Shown: positions 6,877 through 14,465, numbered from the stretch's first letter. The stretch is 28,114 nt of DNA from Deltaproteobacteria bacterium (GCA_030616835.1 JAUWWP010000005.1:1-28114), one strand, 5' to 3'. Made by a program: numbers and translations. The notes: a model not told the origin generated them from the sequence alone.

Positions 6877-8789
6877 AAAAGAAATTCTTTATTACCACTG
6901 CCATTGATTATGTTAATAACTTACCCCATATCGGGACTGCTTACGAGAAGATCGGGGCCGATGTAGTGGCTCGGTTCAAGCGCCTTGATGGATTTCAAGT
7001 CCACTTTCTTATGGGCAATGATGAGCACAGTGCCAATGTTAAAAAAGAGGCCGAGGCCCAGAAGATGGATCCCGGCAGGTACTGCGATCAGATGGCCAAA
7101 GAATTCCAGGCAATCTGGAAGAAGCTAAATATCTCCTATGATGATTTCATTCGGACCAGTGAGCCGAGACACTTCCAGGCGGTGCGGGAGCTGTTTCAGA
7201 AGATCTATGACCGGGGAGATATCTATCAGGACTGTTACCGGGGATGGTACTGCGAGTCCTGTGAGGCATTTTATAAGGACAAGGACCTGGCGGAAGGCCA
7301 GTGCCCGGTTCATCACCAGGAACCTAAGTGGATCGAGGAGGAGAATTATTTCTTTGCCCTTTCCCGCTACCAGGAGCGGCTGCTCGGGCTAATCGAAGAT
7401 AATCCCCGCTTTATTAGCCCGGAGATCCGGCGAAACGAGATCCTGAACCTGATCAAAGGAGGTCTGGAAGATGTCAGCATCTCGCGCTCCTCCTTCGACT
7501 GGGGTATCCCGCTGCCGGTGAAGGATGGGCAGGTTGCCTATGTCTGGTTCGATGCCCTGATTAACTATATCTCGGCGGTAGGTTACGGGCAGGATGAGGA
7601 GATTTTCCGCCAGCACTGGCCGGCTGACCTCCATGTCATTGGAAAGGACATAACCCGGTTTCACTGCGTGATCTGGCCGGCAATGCTAATGGCCGCCGGG
7701 CTGGAGGTTCCCCGGATGGTCTTCGGGCACGGCTTCGTTTACCTGAAAGGCGAGAAGATGAGTAAAACCCTGGGCAATGTGGTTGAGCCCCTGCAGGTAG
7801 TTGACCGCTTTGGTGCCGACCCTCTTCGCTACTACCTTCTGCGCGAGGGGAGTTTCGGCCGGGATGGGAAGTTCGTCTGGGAAAACTTTATCGATCGCTA
7901 TAATAACGACCTGGCCAATGACCTGGGGAACCTGCTCAACCGAACATTGAATATGATCAGGAGCTATCAGGCAGGGACATTTTTAGCTCCGGGTAAGGAG
8001 GGAGAGCCCGAGGGGAAGCTACGGAGCACTGCCCTCTCTGCTCGGGAAGAGATCCGTAAGTGCCTGGATGAAAGTGAGGGGGATATCAATTTTCATGAGG
8101 CTCTGGTCCGGATCTGGGAGGTCATCCGGGAGGCGAACCGCTATCTGGACCGAAGGGCTCCCTGGAAGCTAAAGAAGGAAGGGAAAGAAAAAGAGGTATC
8201 TACGGTTTTATATTTTACTGCTGAATTGCTCCGAATCGTCTCCTTACTCCTTTCTCCCTTTATGCCCGGGACCGGGAGGGAGATCTGGAGGCAATTGGGG
8301 CTTGAAGAGGCGATGCCCTTTACGGGACAGGACTTTACGTCAGTAAAGGATTGGGGAGGGCTGCCAGTAGGAACTAAGATCTGTCCGGGGAGTCCCCTGT
8401 TTCCCCGGATCAAACAGGAGGAAGAAGTGAGTTCATTAGAGGATTCTAAAACCGAAAAGAAATCGGAGCAGCTCATCGGCTTCGAGGAATTTCAGAGATT
8501 AGACCTTATGGTAGGGGAGGTTATCGAGGCCGAGAGGGTAAAGGGTTCAAATAAACTGATTAAGCTTAAGATTAATATCGGGGAGGAAAGAACGGTGGTG
8601 GCCGGGATCGGGAAGGTTTATCGACCTGAGGATCTGGTCGGTAAAAAGGTTGTTTTTGTTGCGAACCTTGAGCCAGCGAAGTTGATGGGAATCGAATCGC
8701 AGGGGATGATCCTGGCGGCCGGAGAGGAGTCTAACCTGGTCCTCATCTGTCCGGAAGGCGAAGTTGCAGTGGGAGCAAAGGTAAGTTAA
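6873..8789 (+). CDS. metG: Methionyl-tRNA synthetase with C-terminal tRNA-binding domain
   Basis: It charges tRNA-Met with methionine for initiation and elongation. The class I signature HIGH appears as HIGT (19-22) and the KMSKS loop as KMSKT (295-299). A metal-binding knuckle has Cys127, Cys130 and Cys144, with a CPVHH segment where the fourth ligand would be. The anticodon-binding helical domain with NRYLDRRAPWKL follows. From about residue 537 to the end there is a Trbp111/EMAP-type tRNA-binding OB fold (FEEFQRLDLMVGEV, then LMGIESQGM). The total of 638 residues is normal for the two-domain form. The gene is translationally coupled to ricT by a four-base overlap. Confidence 0.97.
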   Translation: MKKKFFITTAIDYVNNLPHIGTAYEKIGADVVARFKRLDGFQVHFLMGNDEHSANVKKEAEAQKMDPGRYCDQMAKEFQAIWKKLNISYDDFIRTSEPRHFQAVRELFQKIYDRGDIYQDCYRGWYCESCEAFYKDKDLAEGQCPVHHQEPKWIEEENYFFALSRYQERLLGLIEDNPRFISPEIRRNEILNLIKGGLEDVSISRSSFDWGIPLPVKDGQVAYVWFDALINYISAVGYGQDEEIFRQHWPADLHVIGKDITRFHCVIWPAMLMAAGLEVPRMVFGHGFVYLKGEKMSKTLGNVVEPLQVVDRFGADPLRYYLLREGSFGRDGKFVWENFIDRYNNDLANDLGNLLNRTLNMIRSYQAGTFLAPGKEGEPEGKLRSTALSAREEIRKCLDESEGDINFHEALVRIWEVIREANRYLDRRAPWKLKKEGKEKEVSTVLYFTAELLRIVSLLLSPFMPGTGREIWRQLGLEEAMPFTGQDFTSVKDWGGLPVGTKICPGSPLFPRIKQEEEVSSLEDSKTEKKSEQLIGFEEFQRLDLMVGEVIEAERVKGSNKLIKLKINIGEERTVVAGIGKVYRPEDLVGKKVVFVANLEPAKLMGIESQGMILAAGEESNLVLICPEGEVAVGAKVS

Positions 8790-8794
8790 GAGCT

Positions 8795-8893
8795 GGCCTG
8801 AGCCTATCCTGAGCCCAGCCGAAGGAAGCGAGGTCGAAGGAGATTTACAATTATTCCCCTCCCCTGGTGGGAGGGGAAAAAAAGGGGAGGGGG
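8795..8893 (+). repeat. Repeat cluster with CCCCTCCC hairpin after metG
   Basis: Two degenerate cores (GGCCTGAGCCTATCCTGAGC and AGCCGAAGGAAGCGAGGTCG regions) are followed by a hairpin, CCCCTCCC (8856-8863) with GGGAGGGG (8869-8876) and a five-base loop. A run of A and a second GGGGAGGGGG (8884-8893) follow. With A rather than T after the stem it is not a normal terminator for metG. It looks like another dispersed repeat type. Confidence 0.65.
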
Positions 8894-8930
8894 ATTTTGT
8901 TATCTTGTCCCGAGGCTATTGAAGAATCTG

Positions 8931-8963
8931 TCCTGAGCCCCGATGGGCATCGGGGTCGAAGGA
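8931..8963 (+). repeat. Hairpin variant of the dispersed repeat, at the sirtuin start
   Basis: The usual core is split by CCCCGATGGGCATCGGGG, a perfect eight-base-pair stem with a two-base loop. The unit ends in GGTCGAAGGA, directly against the chosen sirtuin ATG at 8964, so the repeat supplies the whole translation-initiation region. Confidence 0.8.
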
Positions 8964-9749
8964 ATGGACGACAAATTTAGCGAGGAAATCAGTACGGCGG
9001 CAAGGCTGATCCTGTCGGCCCGATATGTGATGGCATTAAGTGGGGCCGGGATCTCAGTGGATAGCGGCATCCCCCCTTTTCGAGGGCCCGGAGGGCTGTG
9101 GACCAAGCACGGTGAGCCCCCGATGGATGGTTACCAGCGATTCCTTGCTGATCCGAAGGACCACTGGGAGGAGCGCTTAAAAAGGAAAGGTTACGCCCAG
9201 GAGCTCTATGCCACTCTGGGATCCGCCGAGCCGAATCCAGGTCACTATGCCCTGGCCGAGCTGGAGGAGCTAAAGATCTTACAATGTTTGATAACCCAGA
9301 ACATTGACGACCTGCATCGTCGGGCCGGTAGCCAAAAGCTGACGGAGATCCATGGAAATTTTACCTTACTCCGATGTATTGGTTGCGGGACCAGGTTTCT
9401 CCCGGAGGAGATCCCGCTTGATGTTCTTCCCCCGTCCTGCCCGAATTGTGGAGGGATAATAAAGACCGATGTAGTAATTTTTGGTGAGCCCATTCCTTCC
9501 GATGTCCTGGCGGTATGCCAGGAAGAAACTGAGAAATGCGATTGCATGATACTTGCCGGAACCTCCGCCACGGTGTATCCGGCGGCGGCATTTCCCCAGA
9601 TCGTAAGGCAAAGAGGGGGCACTCTGATTGAGACAAATCTTTATGAGAGTGAACGGACTCCGTTCTGCAATGTGAGCCTTCGGGGCTCCACCGCGGAAAC
9701 TTTGCCGAAATTAGTTGATTGTATTAAAGAAGAGATTAAGAAGAGGTAG
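8964..9749 (+). CDS. Sir2-family NAD-dependent protein deacylase
   Basis: Sirtuins remove acetyl or other acyl groups from lysines and consume NAD+. The NAD-binding motifs GAGISVDSGIPPFRGPGGLW (27-46) and TQNIDDLH (111-118) are present, as is the catalytic His130 (TEIHGNF). The zinc site uses Cys138, Cys141, Cys159 and Cys162. FGEPIP and GTSATVYPAA follow. An upstream ATG at 8943 would add seven residues encoded inside the repeat hairpin, so I prefer 8964 (261 residues). GTCGAAGGA immediately before it is the only ribosome binding site candidate and lies very close. The exact acyl specificity cannot be told. It is a lone gene at the edge of the accessory patch, and part of its 3' half is duplicated at 10729-10812. 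Confidence 0.92.
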   Translation: MDDKFSEEISTAARLILSARYVMALSGAGISVDSGIPPFRGPGGLWTKHGEPPMDGYQRFLADPKDHWEERLKRKGYAQELYATLGSAEPNPGHYALAELEELKILQCLITQNIDDLHRRAGSQKLTEIHGNFTLLRCIGCGTRFLPEEIPLDVLPPSCPNCGGIIKTDVVIFGEPIPSDVLAVCQEETEKCDCMILAGTSATVYPAAAFPQIVRQRGGTLIETNLYESERTPFCNVSLRGSTAETLPKLVDCIKEEIKKR

Positions 9750-9823
9750 GATTACCCGGGGAAATATAGGGGAAATATGTGAATATTCTCTATTTCTCTA
9801 ATTTTGCCAAAGTGCATTGAGAT

Positions 9824-10222
9824 TCAAAGATTATATCCCTCTCTTTTAAGATAGTCCTCAATAGTCTCGATAAATTCCTTTGTTTCTTCTATCAGGGTTT
9901 GTGCTTTCTCTTTATTTACAGAGCCAGGGGCACCGTAATCACCCAATTGTCTCATGTCAAAAGCAGAGACCATGCAGTCCCGCAATTTTTGAGGGAAAAT
10001 TTTTGTTTTAACGAATTCTTTACCAAAAGCGCCGATGACTGCTGAATGTCTTGAGAAGGATAGATTTTTAGTCAATAGTACAGCTTCGGCTGTGTAAAAC
10101 ATAGCATAATATGACCTGCTTGCAGAGAAGTCATAAAAGCCATCCTTAAATAAATTACTTGCTGCCTTAAGACTATCTTTCGCCTTCATCACAAGTTCCA
10201 AGATGTCCTTATCTTCCTTCAT
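9824..10222 (-). CDS. HEPN domain protein, partner of an MNT nucleotidyltransferase
   Basis: The 132-residue protein looks like a UPF0332-type HEPN domain. It has two helical arms with the conserved SRSYYAMFYTAEAVL segment (about 35-49) and RQLGDYG (91-97). HEPN proteins paired with a minimal nucleotidyltransferase act as toxin-antitoxin or stress modules. The RNase motif Rx4-6H of canonical HEPN toxins is not visible, so ribonuclease activity is doubtful. Its ATG overlaps the stop of the nucleotidyltransferase gene by four bases (ATGA), so the two are made together. The gene is AT-richer than the surrounding core genes, which fits acquisition by transfer. It converges with the sirtuin gene. 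Confidence 0.85.
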   Translation of the reverse strand: MKEDKDILELVMKAKDSLKAASNLFKDGFYDFSASRSYYAMFYTAEAVLLTKNLSFSRHSAVIGAFGKEFVKTKIFPQKLRDCMVSAFDMRQLGDYGAPGSVNKEKAQTLIEETKEFIETIEDYLKREGYNL

Positions 10223-10548
10223 ATTGGAATACCTTCTTTCTTAGCGTTAAGGATAATCGGCAGCCTCCTTGTCCTATATTGATTCACCTCCATTGGAATT
10301 ATTGAAATCACTGTGTCATATAAAAAGTCTAGTTGATGAACTTCCCTAGAGCACTTTTCTATTTCAGAAATAGGATCACTCATATCTTTCAAAAGTATAA
10401 TGAGATCAATATCAGAACCGTCATCGCCCTCCCCACGAGCATAGGAGCCGTATAAAATTATCTCCCTTAATCTTTCTCCATAGATTTTCTGAAGCTTCTC
10501 TTTTACTTCCTCAAGAATTGGTTTAATATCTTTGAAATTTTTCTTCAT
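10219..10548 (-). CDS. Minimal nucleotidyltransferase (MNT)
   Basis: This 109-residue protein carries the DNA polymerase beta-like signature GSx10DxD, with Gly34, Ser35, Asp46 and Asp48 (ILYGSYARGE, then SDIDLIILL). In the characterised MntA/HepT systems such enzymes add AMP to the HEPN partner and silence it. Here that role is inferred from the pairing with the downstream HEPN gene, which starts within its stop codon. A good ribosome binding site, GGAGAGG, stands before the ATG, and a TATATA -10-like box lies about 45 bases further up without a clear -35. It is distinct in sequence from the second MNT at 11519-11947. Confidence 0.87.
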   Translation of the reverse strand: MKKNFKDIKPILEEVKEKLQKIYGERLREIILYGSYARGEGDDGSDIDLIILLKDMSDPISEIEKCSREVHQLDFLYDTVISIIPMEVNQYRTRRLPIILNAKKEGIPI

Positions 10549-10617
10549 ATTACCTCTCTCCTACTTCCTGTATTCTGCTTTTTTATATAGCCAAGAAGTT
10601 TCGTGACGGTTTTTTTA

Positions 10618-10636
10618 TCCTGAGCCTGTCGAAGGA
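10618..10636 (+). repeat. Single copy of the dispersed repeat core
   Basis: A perfect TCCTGAGCCTGTCGAAGGA stands alone here. It lies in the 496-base stretch 10549-11044 between the two MNT-HEPN pairs. That stretch also holds the duplicated sirtuin fragment and the transposase remnant (listed separately). The last 100 bases, 10945-11044, hold only C-rich low-complexity sequence. Confidence 0.85.
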
Positions 10637-10728
10637 TTTGAAAATGCAGGGGAATAGAACCTTCCCAATTTTTCTTACTTGAATTCTACCAGAAAATCTG
10701 CGTTTTTTCAATCTTTAAGTTCTAAATC

Positions 10729-10812
10729 AACCTCCGCCACGGTGTATCCGGCGACGGCATTTCCCCAGATCGTAAGGCAAAGAGGGGGCACTCTGATTGA
10801 GACAAATCTTTA
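10729..10812 (+). pseudogene. Duplicated 84-bp fragment of the sirtuin gene
   Basis: These bases match 9560-9643 of the sirtuin gene at 83 of 84 positions and in the same direction. They correspond to about residues 200-226 (from the TSATVYPAAA segment to IETNLY). The only difference turns an Ala codon GCG into ACG. The fragment has no start and runs into an in-frame TAG right at its end, so it is not a gene. The first MNT-HEPN pair lies between the two copies. Confidence 0.93.
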
Positions 10813-10839
10813 GAGAAGGCTAGGGGTCAGGTCTTGCAT

Positions 10840-10944
10840 TCATACATTTTGCCTCTTCCCTTCCTTCTCCTGCCCTCTCTCCCACATTCGTAACCGCCGG
10901 CTCACCGTCGCATAATGTACCCCCAAATACTCCGCGGAAAATAG
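10840..10944 (-). pseudogene. C-terminal remnant of a REP-associated (IS200-like) transposase
   Basis: Read on the minus strand from 10944, the frame gives a short peptide with FSAEYLGVHYATVSRRLR and stops at a TGA at 10842-10840. That is the helix-turn-helix tail typical of REP-associated tyrosine transposases (Y1 transposase family). The catalytic N-terminal domain is missing. Upstream it breaks into a GGGACAGCGACTGATTT word that resembles transposon-end sequences and has relatives near 18170 and 18271. The gene is dead. Confidence 0.7.
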
Positions 10945-11044
10945 GGACAGCGACTGATTTACTAAAATTCAAGCTGCGGCATCATTTGCTCATTTGTCAA
11001 GATCAAAGATTTGACCCCCACCCCCTCTGCAAATATTTTACCCC

Positions 11045-11518
11045 CTATCCCTTGACCCCCTTTCTGTTTTCACGCCTCGCTTTAGGCTTCAAAATTTTGT
11101 CTTTTATTACCTTGACAAGCTTACTGTAGACAGGCTGGCTTTCGGCAATGAATTTTTTTATAGCATCCCATCGAATGTCCAGATATTGATGGGCAACAAT
11201 GTTTCTGAGGTATGACCATCGTGAAATATCTCCTCCAAATCTTTCGTTGAAATATCTGGTTCCGCCAAGCCCAAAAAGAGTTTCCCTGTATGTTTCGGGG
11301 ATAGAAATTCCTTCGGATGATAGAATGATCTTTGCAAGGTCTATGGATGAGTTGACAATGTTTTCAATCCATCTTTCCACATTTCTTCGCTTCTCCTTTA
11401 TATCTTTATATTCCTTCCAGGTCATCTTGGCAAACAGGGGGTAATCCTCCAGCTCAGATTCAAGGAAATCAATGTGCTTTATAAGCCTTTCTCTACTTTC
11501 CTTGCTTATTGAAATCAT
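11045..11518 (-). CDS. hepT: HepT-like HEPN ribonuclease toxin
   Basis: The 157-residue all-helical protein carries the motif Rx4HxY as Arg105, His110 and Tyr112 (LRNIVAHQYLD). This is the catalytic and modified motif of HepT/DUF86 toxins. In the characterised Shewanella system HepT is an RNase, and its partner MntA blocks it by adding AMP to the tyrosine. The gene starts immediately after the stop of the nucleotidyltransferase gene (TAAATG, no gap), so the pair is co-translated. The C-terminus is rich in Lys and Arg. Base composition is more AT-rich than in the dehydratase operon next door. Confidence 0.88.
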   Translation of the reverse strand: MISISKESRERLIKHIDFLESELEDYPLFAKMTWKEYKDIKEKRRNVERWIENIVNSSIDLAKIILSSEGISIPETYRETLFGLGGTRYFNERFGGDISRWSYLRNIVAHQYLDIRWDAIKKFIAESQPVYSKLVKVIKDKILKPKARRENRKGVKG

Positions 11519-11947
11519 TTATTTTGCTTCTTGTTTAAGTCTCCAATAGTCTTCGATAAAATCTCTGAAGTCTTCAGCGTCACGTGTGACCCTGAGCAAA
11601 AAATCAAGGTATAACCCTTTGTCCTTGATCACTATTGGCACTCCCCTCAATGCGCTGTCCGCTATCGTTGCTGGCGCTCTATTGAGAACCACAAAATCAA
11701 TCTCTCGGTGTAGAATCCTTTCGATATCCAGCCAGAGGCCATGTTCCTCCAGGTAACGAGCAGAAGGATTTTCGCAGTCAAGGCTCCTGCCTTTTGGTAT
11801 GAAATATACACCAATGTCGATGTCTGACTCCGCGGTCAATGAACCTTTTACCACTGATCCAAAAAGGAATGCCATAGAGATATCTTCCCTTTTTCTAAAA
11901 TATCTTCTGAGCGTGTTCATCGTGTTGCTAAGAAGTGTATTCTTCAT
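11519..11947 (-). CDS. mntA: MntA-like nucleotidyltransferase antitoxin
   Basis: It has the active-site motif GSx10DxD with Gly30, Ser31, Asp42 and Asp44 (FLFGSVVKGS, then SDIDIGVYF). A third acidic residue is likely Asp99 or near it in IDFVVLN. Proteins of this type transfer AMP from ATP to a tyrosine of the neighbouring HepT toxin. The order antitoxin-then-toxin and the zero-base junction fit. No good ribosome binding site precedes the ATG at 11947, so the internal ATG at residue 10 is an alternative start. The gene is followed upstream by 277 bases without a gene (11948-12224), which hold only one degenerate repeat core. Confidence 0.87.
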   Translation of the reverse strand: MKNTLLSNTMNTLRRYFRKREDISMAFLFGSVVKGSLTAESDIDIGVYFIPKGRSLDCENPSARYLEEHGLWLDIERILHREIDFVVLNRAPATIADSALRGVPIVIKDKGLYLDFLLRVTRDAEDFRDFIEDYWRLKQEAK

Positions 11948-12186
11948 TGTATTTCACACAAAACAATAATAAATTTCCTCTGTCGGTTAAACTTATCATA
12001 TACTCATTCACAATTAAACTCAATGTTCAAGGGGTCTGTTCTTGATCTTTGGCGATTCTTGATAGAACAACTTGAACTCGTTTTCTCAGTCATTTGTCTT
12101 CAACCTCTTTTCCCAGCTTGCTTTATCTTATGATATTCTGTCGGGTTTTACAACATCTAATTGCCAGGCAATTAATACAAGGAATA

Positions 12187-12211
12187 GCCCTTCGACTTAA
12201 CTCAGGGCAGG
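12187..12211 (+). repeat. Degenerate dispersed repeat core
   Basis: GCCCTTCGACTTAACTCAGGGC is a decayed relative of the TCCTTCGACAGGCTCAGGA core, with GCCCT and AGGGC able to pair. It stands just downstream of the last gene of the dehydratase operon. It could act as a weak transcript end, although no T-tract follows. Confidence 0.6.
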
Positions 12212-12224
12212 TAAAGCCCTTTTT

Positions 12225-12980
12225 CTATTTTAATATGCCTGCTTTCTCGAGGGCCTTAACTGCGGCATTATAGGCGGGACAGGGAGGCAGGTTAAAGAAG
12301 GAAAGTTCCCGGGCATCAAATCGCCGGATGGTCTCGTCCTCGGGAAGCCAGCCGATAATATCGAGTTCGGTCCGCGCGGAAATCTCACCCACCTCGTCTT
12401 CCGAACGAACCCGGTTCAACAAAAGACCCGTTTTGTCCTGACCGGATATCTCTCCGGCGACCTTCTTTATTGTTTCCGCAACCCTGATTCCCTTGACGGA
12501 GGTATCGGAAACCAGGACAAGGAAGTCCACCGCACTCATTACGTTCCGGTTCACCTGCTCGATTCCGGCCTCCGCGTCAATCACGGTAATGTCGAAGTTG
12601 CCGGCCAGGAGTTCAATCGCATTTTTCAGCAAGGTATTGACCGAGCAGTAACATCCGATTTGTTCGGGCCTCCCGATGGAGAGAAAGGCAAGGTTGCCCC
12701 TTTCGGTCACGGCTTCCATCAACAGGTAGTCCACCGATACCGCCAGGTCCCTTTTGTCGCTTTCTCCTTTTTTTATTGTCCGGATAATATCCGTTCGCAC
12801 TTCATCAACCGAGCGCTTGACCGGAACGGAAAGGGCCATTCCCAGGCCGCCGGCAGGGTCCGCGTCCACAATAAGAGCCCGCAAGTCCTTCCTCAGGGAA
12901 AGCGCCCGGGCAATCACCGCGGAGACAGTGGTCTTTCCCACCCCGCCCTTTCCGCAAAGCGCGACGACCTTATGCCTCAC
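12225..12980 (-). CDS. CooC-like P-loop ATPase (nickel insertion or maturation factor family)
   Basis: The protein belongs to the MinD/ParA/CooC class of deviant Walker A ATPases. GKGGVGKTT lies at 10-18 with the signature Lys11, VDADPAGG at 38-45, and a switch II-like IDAEAGIEQ. What points to CooC rather than MinD or ParA is Cys110-x-Cys112 in IGCYCSVN. CooC proteins of CO dehydrogenase clusters have a CxC at the dimer interface that binds nickel. The 251 residues agree with CooC size. The gene starts with GTG overlapping the stop of the ACS-like gene (GTGA) and is last in the operon. No CO dehydrogenase gene is in the window. It may therefore serve the ACS-like or the dehydratase-like proteins; which one is inference. 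Confidence 0.82.
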   Translation of the reverse strand: MRHKVVALCGKGGVGKTTVSAVIARALSLRKDLRALIVDADPAGGLGMALSVPVKRSVDEVRTDIIRTIKKGESDKRDLAVSVDYLLMEAVTERGNLAFLSIGRPEQIGCYCSVNTLLKNAIELLAGNFDITVIDAEAGIEQVNRNVMSAVDFLVLVSDTSVKGIRVAETIKKVAGEISGQDKTGLLLNRVRSEDEVGEISARTELDIIGWLPEDETIRRFDARELSFFNLPPCPAYNAAVKALEKAGILK

Positions 12981-13693
12981 CGGACTTTCTCCTCCTGAAG
13001 CTTACTCCTGATCTTCTTCAACTCAGCCACATCCTCGCAGACATCCCAGTACTCGCAGCTTTCGCAGTCGTAAGTCTTCTCCTCCACCATCTTCATCAAG
13101 GCTCCCACAATCCTCCCGGTTTCATGCCCCGGCCGTTTCAGCCTTTCCACATCCCCTTTGCCGGAGGTGATGAAAAGTACCTCCGCCCCAGAAACAAAGT
13201 CCACATCTTTCAGGCTCCGGATTAAGGCCGCACCCAGGTAGGCCAGCATAAAGCCTTTTTCCCGCGCCTCCCGATTAACCCGGCACCAGATGGTCCCGCG
13301 GCCGGGAAGCGCCCTGACCATGAACCCCTCGAGCCTCGTATCGTAAACGGCCTCCGTTAATTCCCGGTAGCATTCATACTCATCAGAGAAAGTGCCTTTG
13401 ACCAGGACTATCTGACCGAACGGAACGCTTTTGTCCTGGATCTCATGCAAGTCCGGACCGATAAGAAAGATGCGGTCATCATCGGCCGCGGGTACTTCGG
13501 AATACAGGAGGAAAGAAAGAGAACCCATCCTCGGGTTTCCGAGTTCCAACCCGGTGTCTTCTTCCAGGATCAGGGTGGATTCCAAAGGCCACCTGGAATA
13601 GGGAGTGACCGGGAGCTCCCGGAGCTGGCCCAGGCTTTTCTTTTCGGAAAGAAAGGCCTCAACCTGTTTTATCTGTTCGTCGAATAGCCCCAT
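12977..13693 (-). CDS. Short acetyl-CoA synthase (CdhC/AcsB)-like protein with C-terminal cysteine cluster
   Basis: The 238 residues resemble the middle region of the acetyl-CoA synthase subunit. LELGNPRMGSLSFLL (49-63) matches the LGGP-type opening, FLIGPDLHEI with VPFGQIVLV (76-98) matches the IGPD/PFG segment, IWCRVNREA (135-143) matches the IWIRVSK segment, and LFITSGKGDVE follows. It then ends with Cys210-x2-Cys213-x5-Cys219, where the A-cluster domain of CdhC would begin. The rest of that domain, including the CGx nickel-binding cysteines, is missing. It therefore cannot be a working acetyl-CoA synthase by itself. It may be a scaffold, small iron-sulfur protein or cofactor handler. It starts one base after the activator gene's stop and overlaps the CooC-like gene. 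The family match is from memory of CdhC, not from a search. Confidence 0.65.
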   Translation of the reverse strand: MGLFDEQIKQVEAFLSEKKSLGQLRELPVTPYSRWPLESTLILEEDTGLELGNPRMGSLSFLLYSEVPAADDDRIFLIGPDLHEIQDKSVPFGQIVLVKGTFSDEYECYRELTEAVYDTRLEGFMVRALPGRGTIWCRVNREAREKGFMLAYLGAALIRSLKDVDFVSGAEVLFITSGKGDVERLKRPGHETGRIVGALMKMVEEKTYDCESCEYWDVCEDVAELKKIRSKLQEEKVR

Positions 13694-13694
13694 A

Positions 13695-14465
13695 TTATTC
13701 CGAATCGCCCAGCAAAGCCGCGCCGATGGCCGCGGCGAGTCCGGGGTCGTGAGGAAACCGGTGGAATGTGCCCCCCAATTTTTCCCTGATTATCCTGCCC
13801 ACGAAATCAATCCGGGCAACGCCGCCGGTGAGGGTGTAGTGATCCGCCATGCCGAACCTTCGGGCCTGCGACACCACGATGTTCGCAACCGAGATACAGA
13901 CGCCGGCAATGATATCAGAGGTTTCCTCGCCGGAATTGAGATGGGTTATCACCTCGCTTTCCGCGAAAACCCCGCACTGGGCGCTGATCATAACCGGCTT
14001 GGTCGAGCGGGCCACGCTCTCGTCGATACCCGCGAGCTCGACATCCAGCTTTTCACTCATGACTTCCAAAAAGCGGCCGGATCCCGCAGCGCACTTGTCG
14101 TTCCTCATGAAGTTCGTTACTTCCCCGTCTTCATTCAAAAGCATGGAGGTAATGCTCTGCCCGCCAATGTCGATGGACAATTGAACCTCCGGGAGATAAA
14201 AGCTTGACGCCGCGGCCACGCAGGTTATTATATCCTCCACGAATTCAGCGCCTTTGATAAGATCGGCCCCGCTGCCGGTCCCCACAAGACAATCCACCTT
14301 GCCGGACTCAATCCCGGCTTCCTCGGTCACGGCCGCCAACAGTTCAGGAATCTCCTCCGCGATGTTGCCGGTAGTCCTTATGATTTTAGCGGCGATCAAG
14401 TCATCGCCGTCCAGGATCACCGCCTTGGACAAGAGACTCCCTAGGTCACAGCCCATAGTTATCAT
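13695..14465 (-). CDS. Second BadF/BcrA/HgdC-type ATPase activator
   Basis: Proteins of this family are ASKHA-fold ATPases. They bind one [4Fe-4S] cluster between two subunits and fire single low-potential electrons into a dehydratase or reductase. The cluster cysteines are Cys125 (NDKCAAGSGRFLEVM) and Cys164 (SAQCGVFAES). The N-terminal phosphate loop is CDLGSLLSKAV (6-16). The second loop reads SIDIGGQSI (97-105), with Ser104 where most activators have Asp (GGQD). TLTGGVAR and a C-terminal AAAIGAALLG complete the fold. At 256 residues it has activator size and is far shorter than BcrA. The ATG overlaps the stop of the first activator (ATGA), so they may form a heterodimer as BcrA and BcrD do. 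Confidence 0.88.
   Translation of the reverse strand: MITMGCDLGSLLSKAVILDGDDLIAAKIIRTTGNIAEEIPELLAAVTEEAGIESGKVDCLVGTGSGADLIKGAEFVEDIITCVAAASSFYLPEVQLSIDIGGQSITSMLLNEDGEVTNFMRNDKCAAGSGRFLEVMSEKLDVELAGIDESVARSTKPVMISAQCGVFAESEVITHLNSGEETSDIIAGVCISVANIVVSQARRFGMADHYTLTGGVARIDFVGRIIREKLGGTFHRFPHDPGLAAAIGAALLGDSE

Noticed and set aside
12225..12980. Chromosome partition ParA or MinD
   Set aside because: The CxC motif, the operon context and the lack of a ParB or MinC/MinE partner favour the CooC type.
13605..14207. Long plus-strand open frame opposite the activator gene
   Set aside because: It is a shadow of a GC-rich gene on the minus strand; no motif, no ribosome binding site. The same holds for 14714-15250 and 17172-17732.
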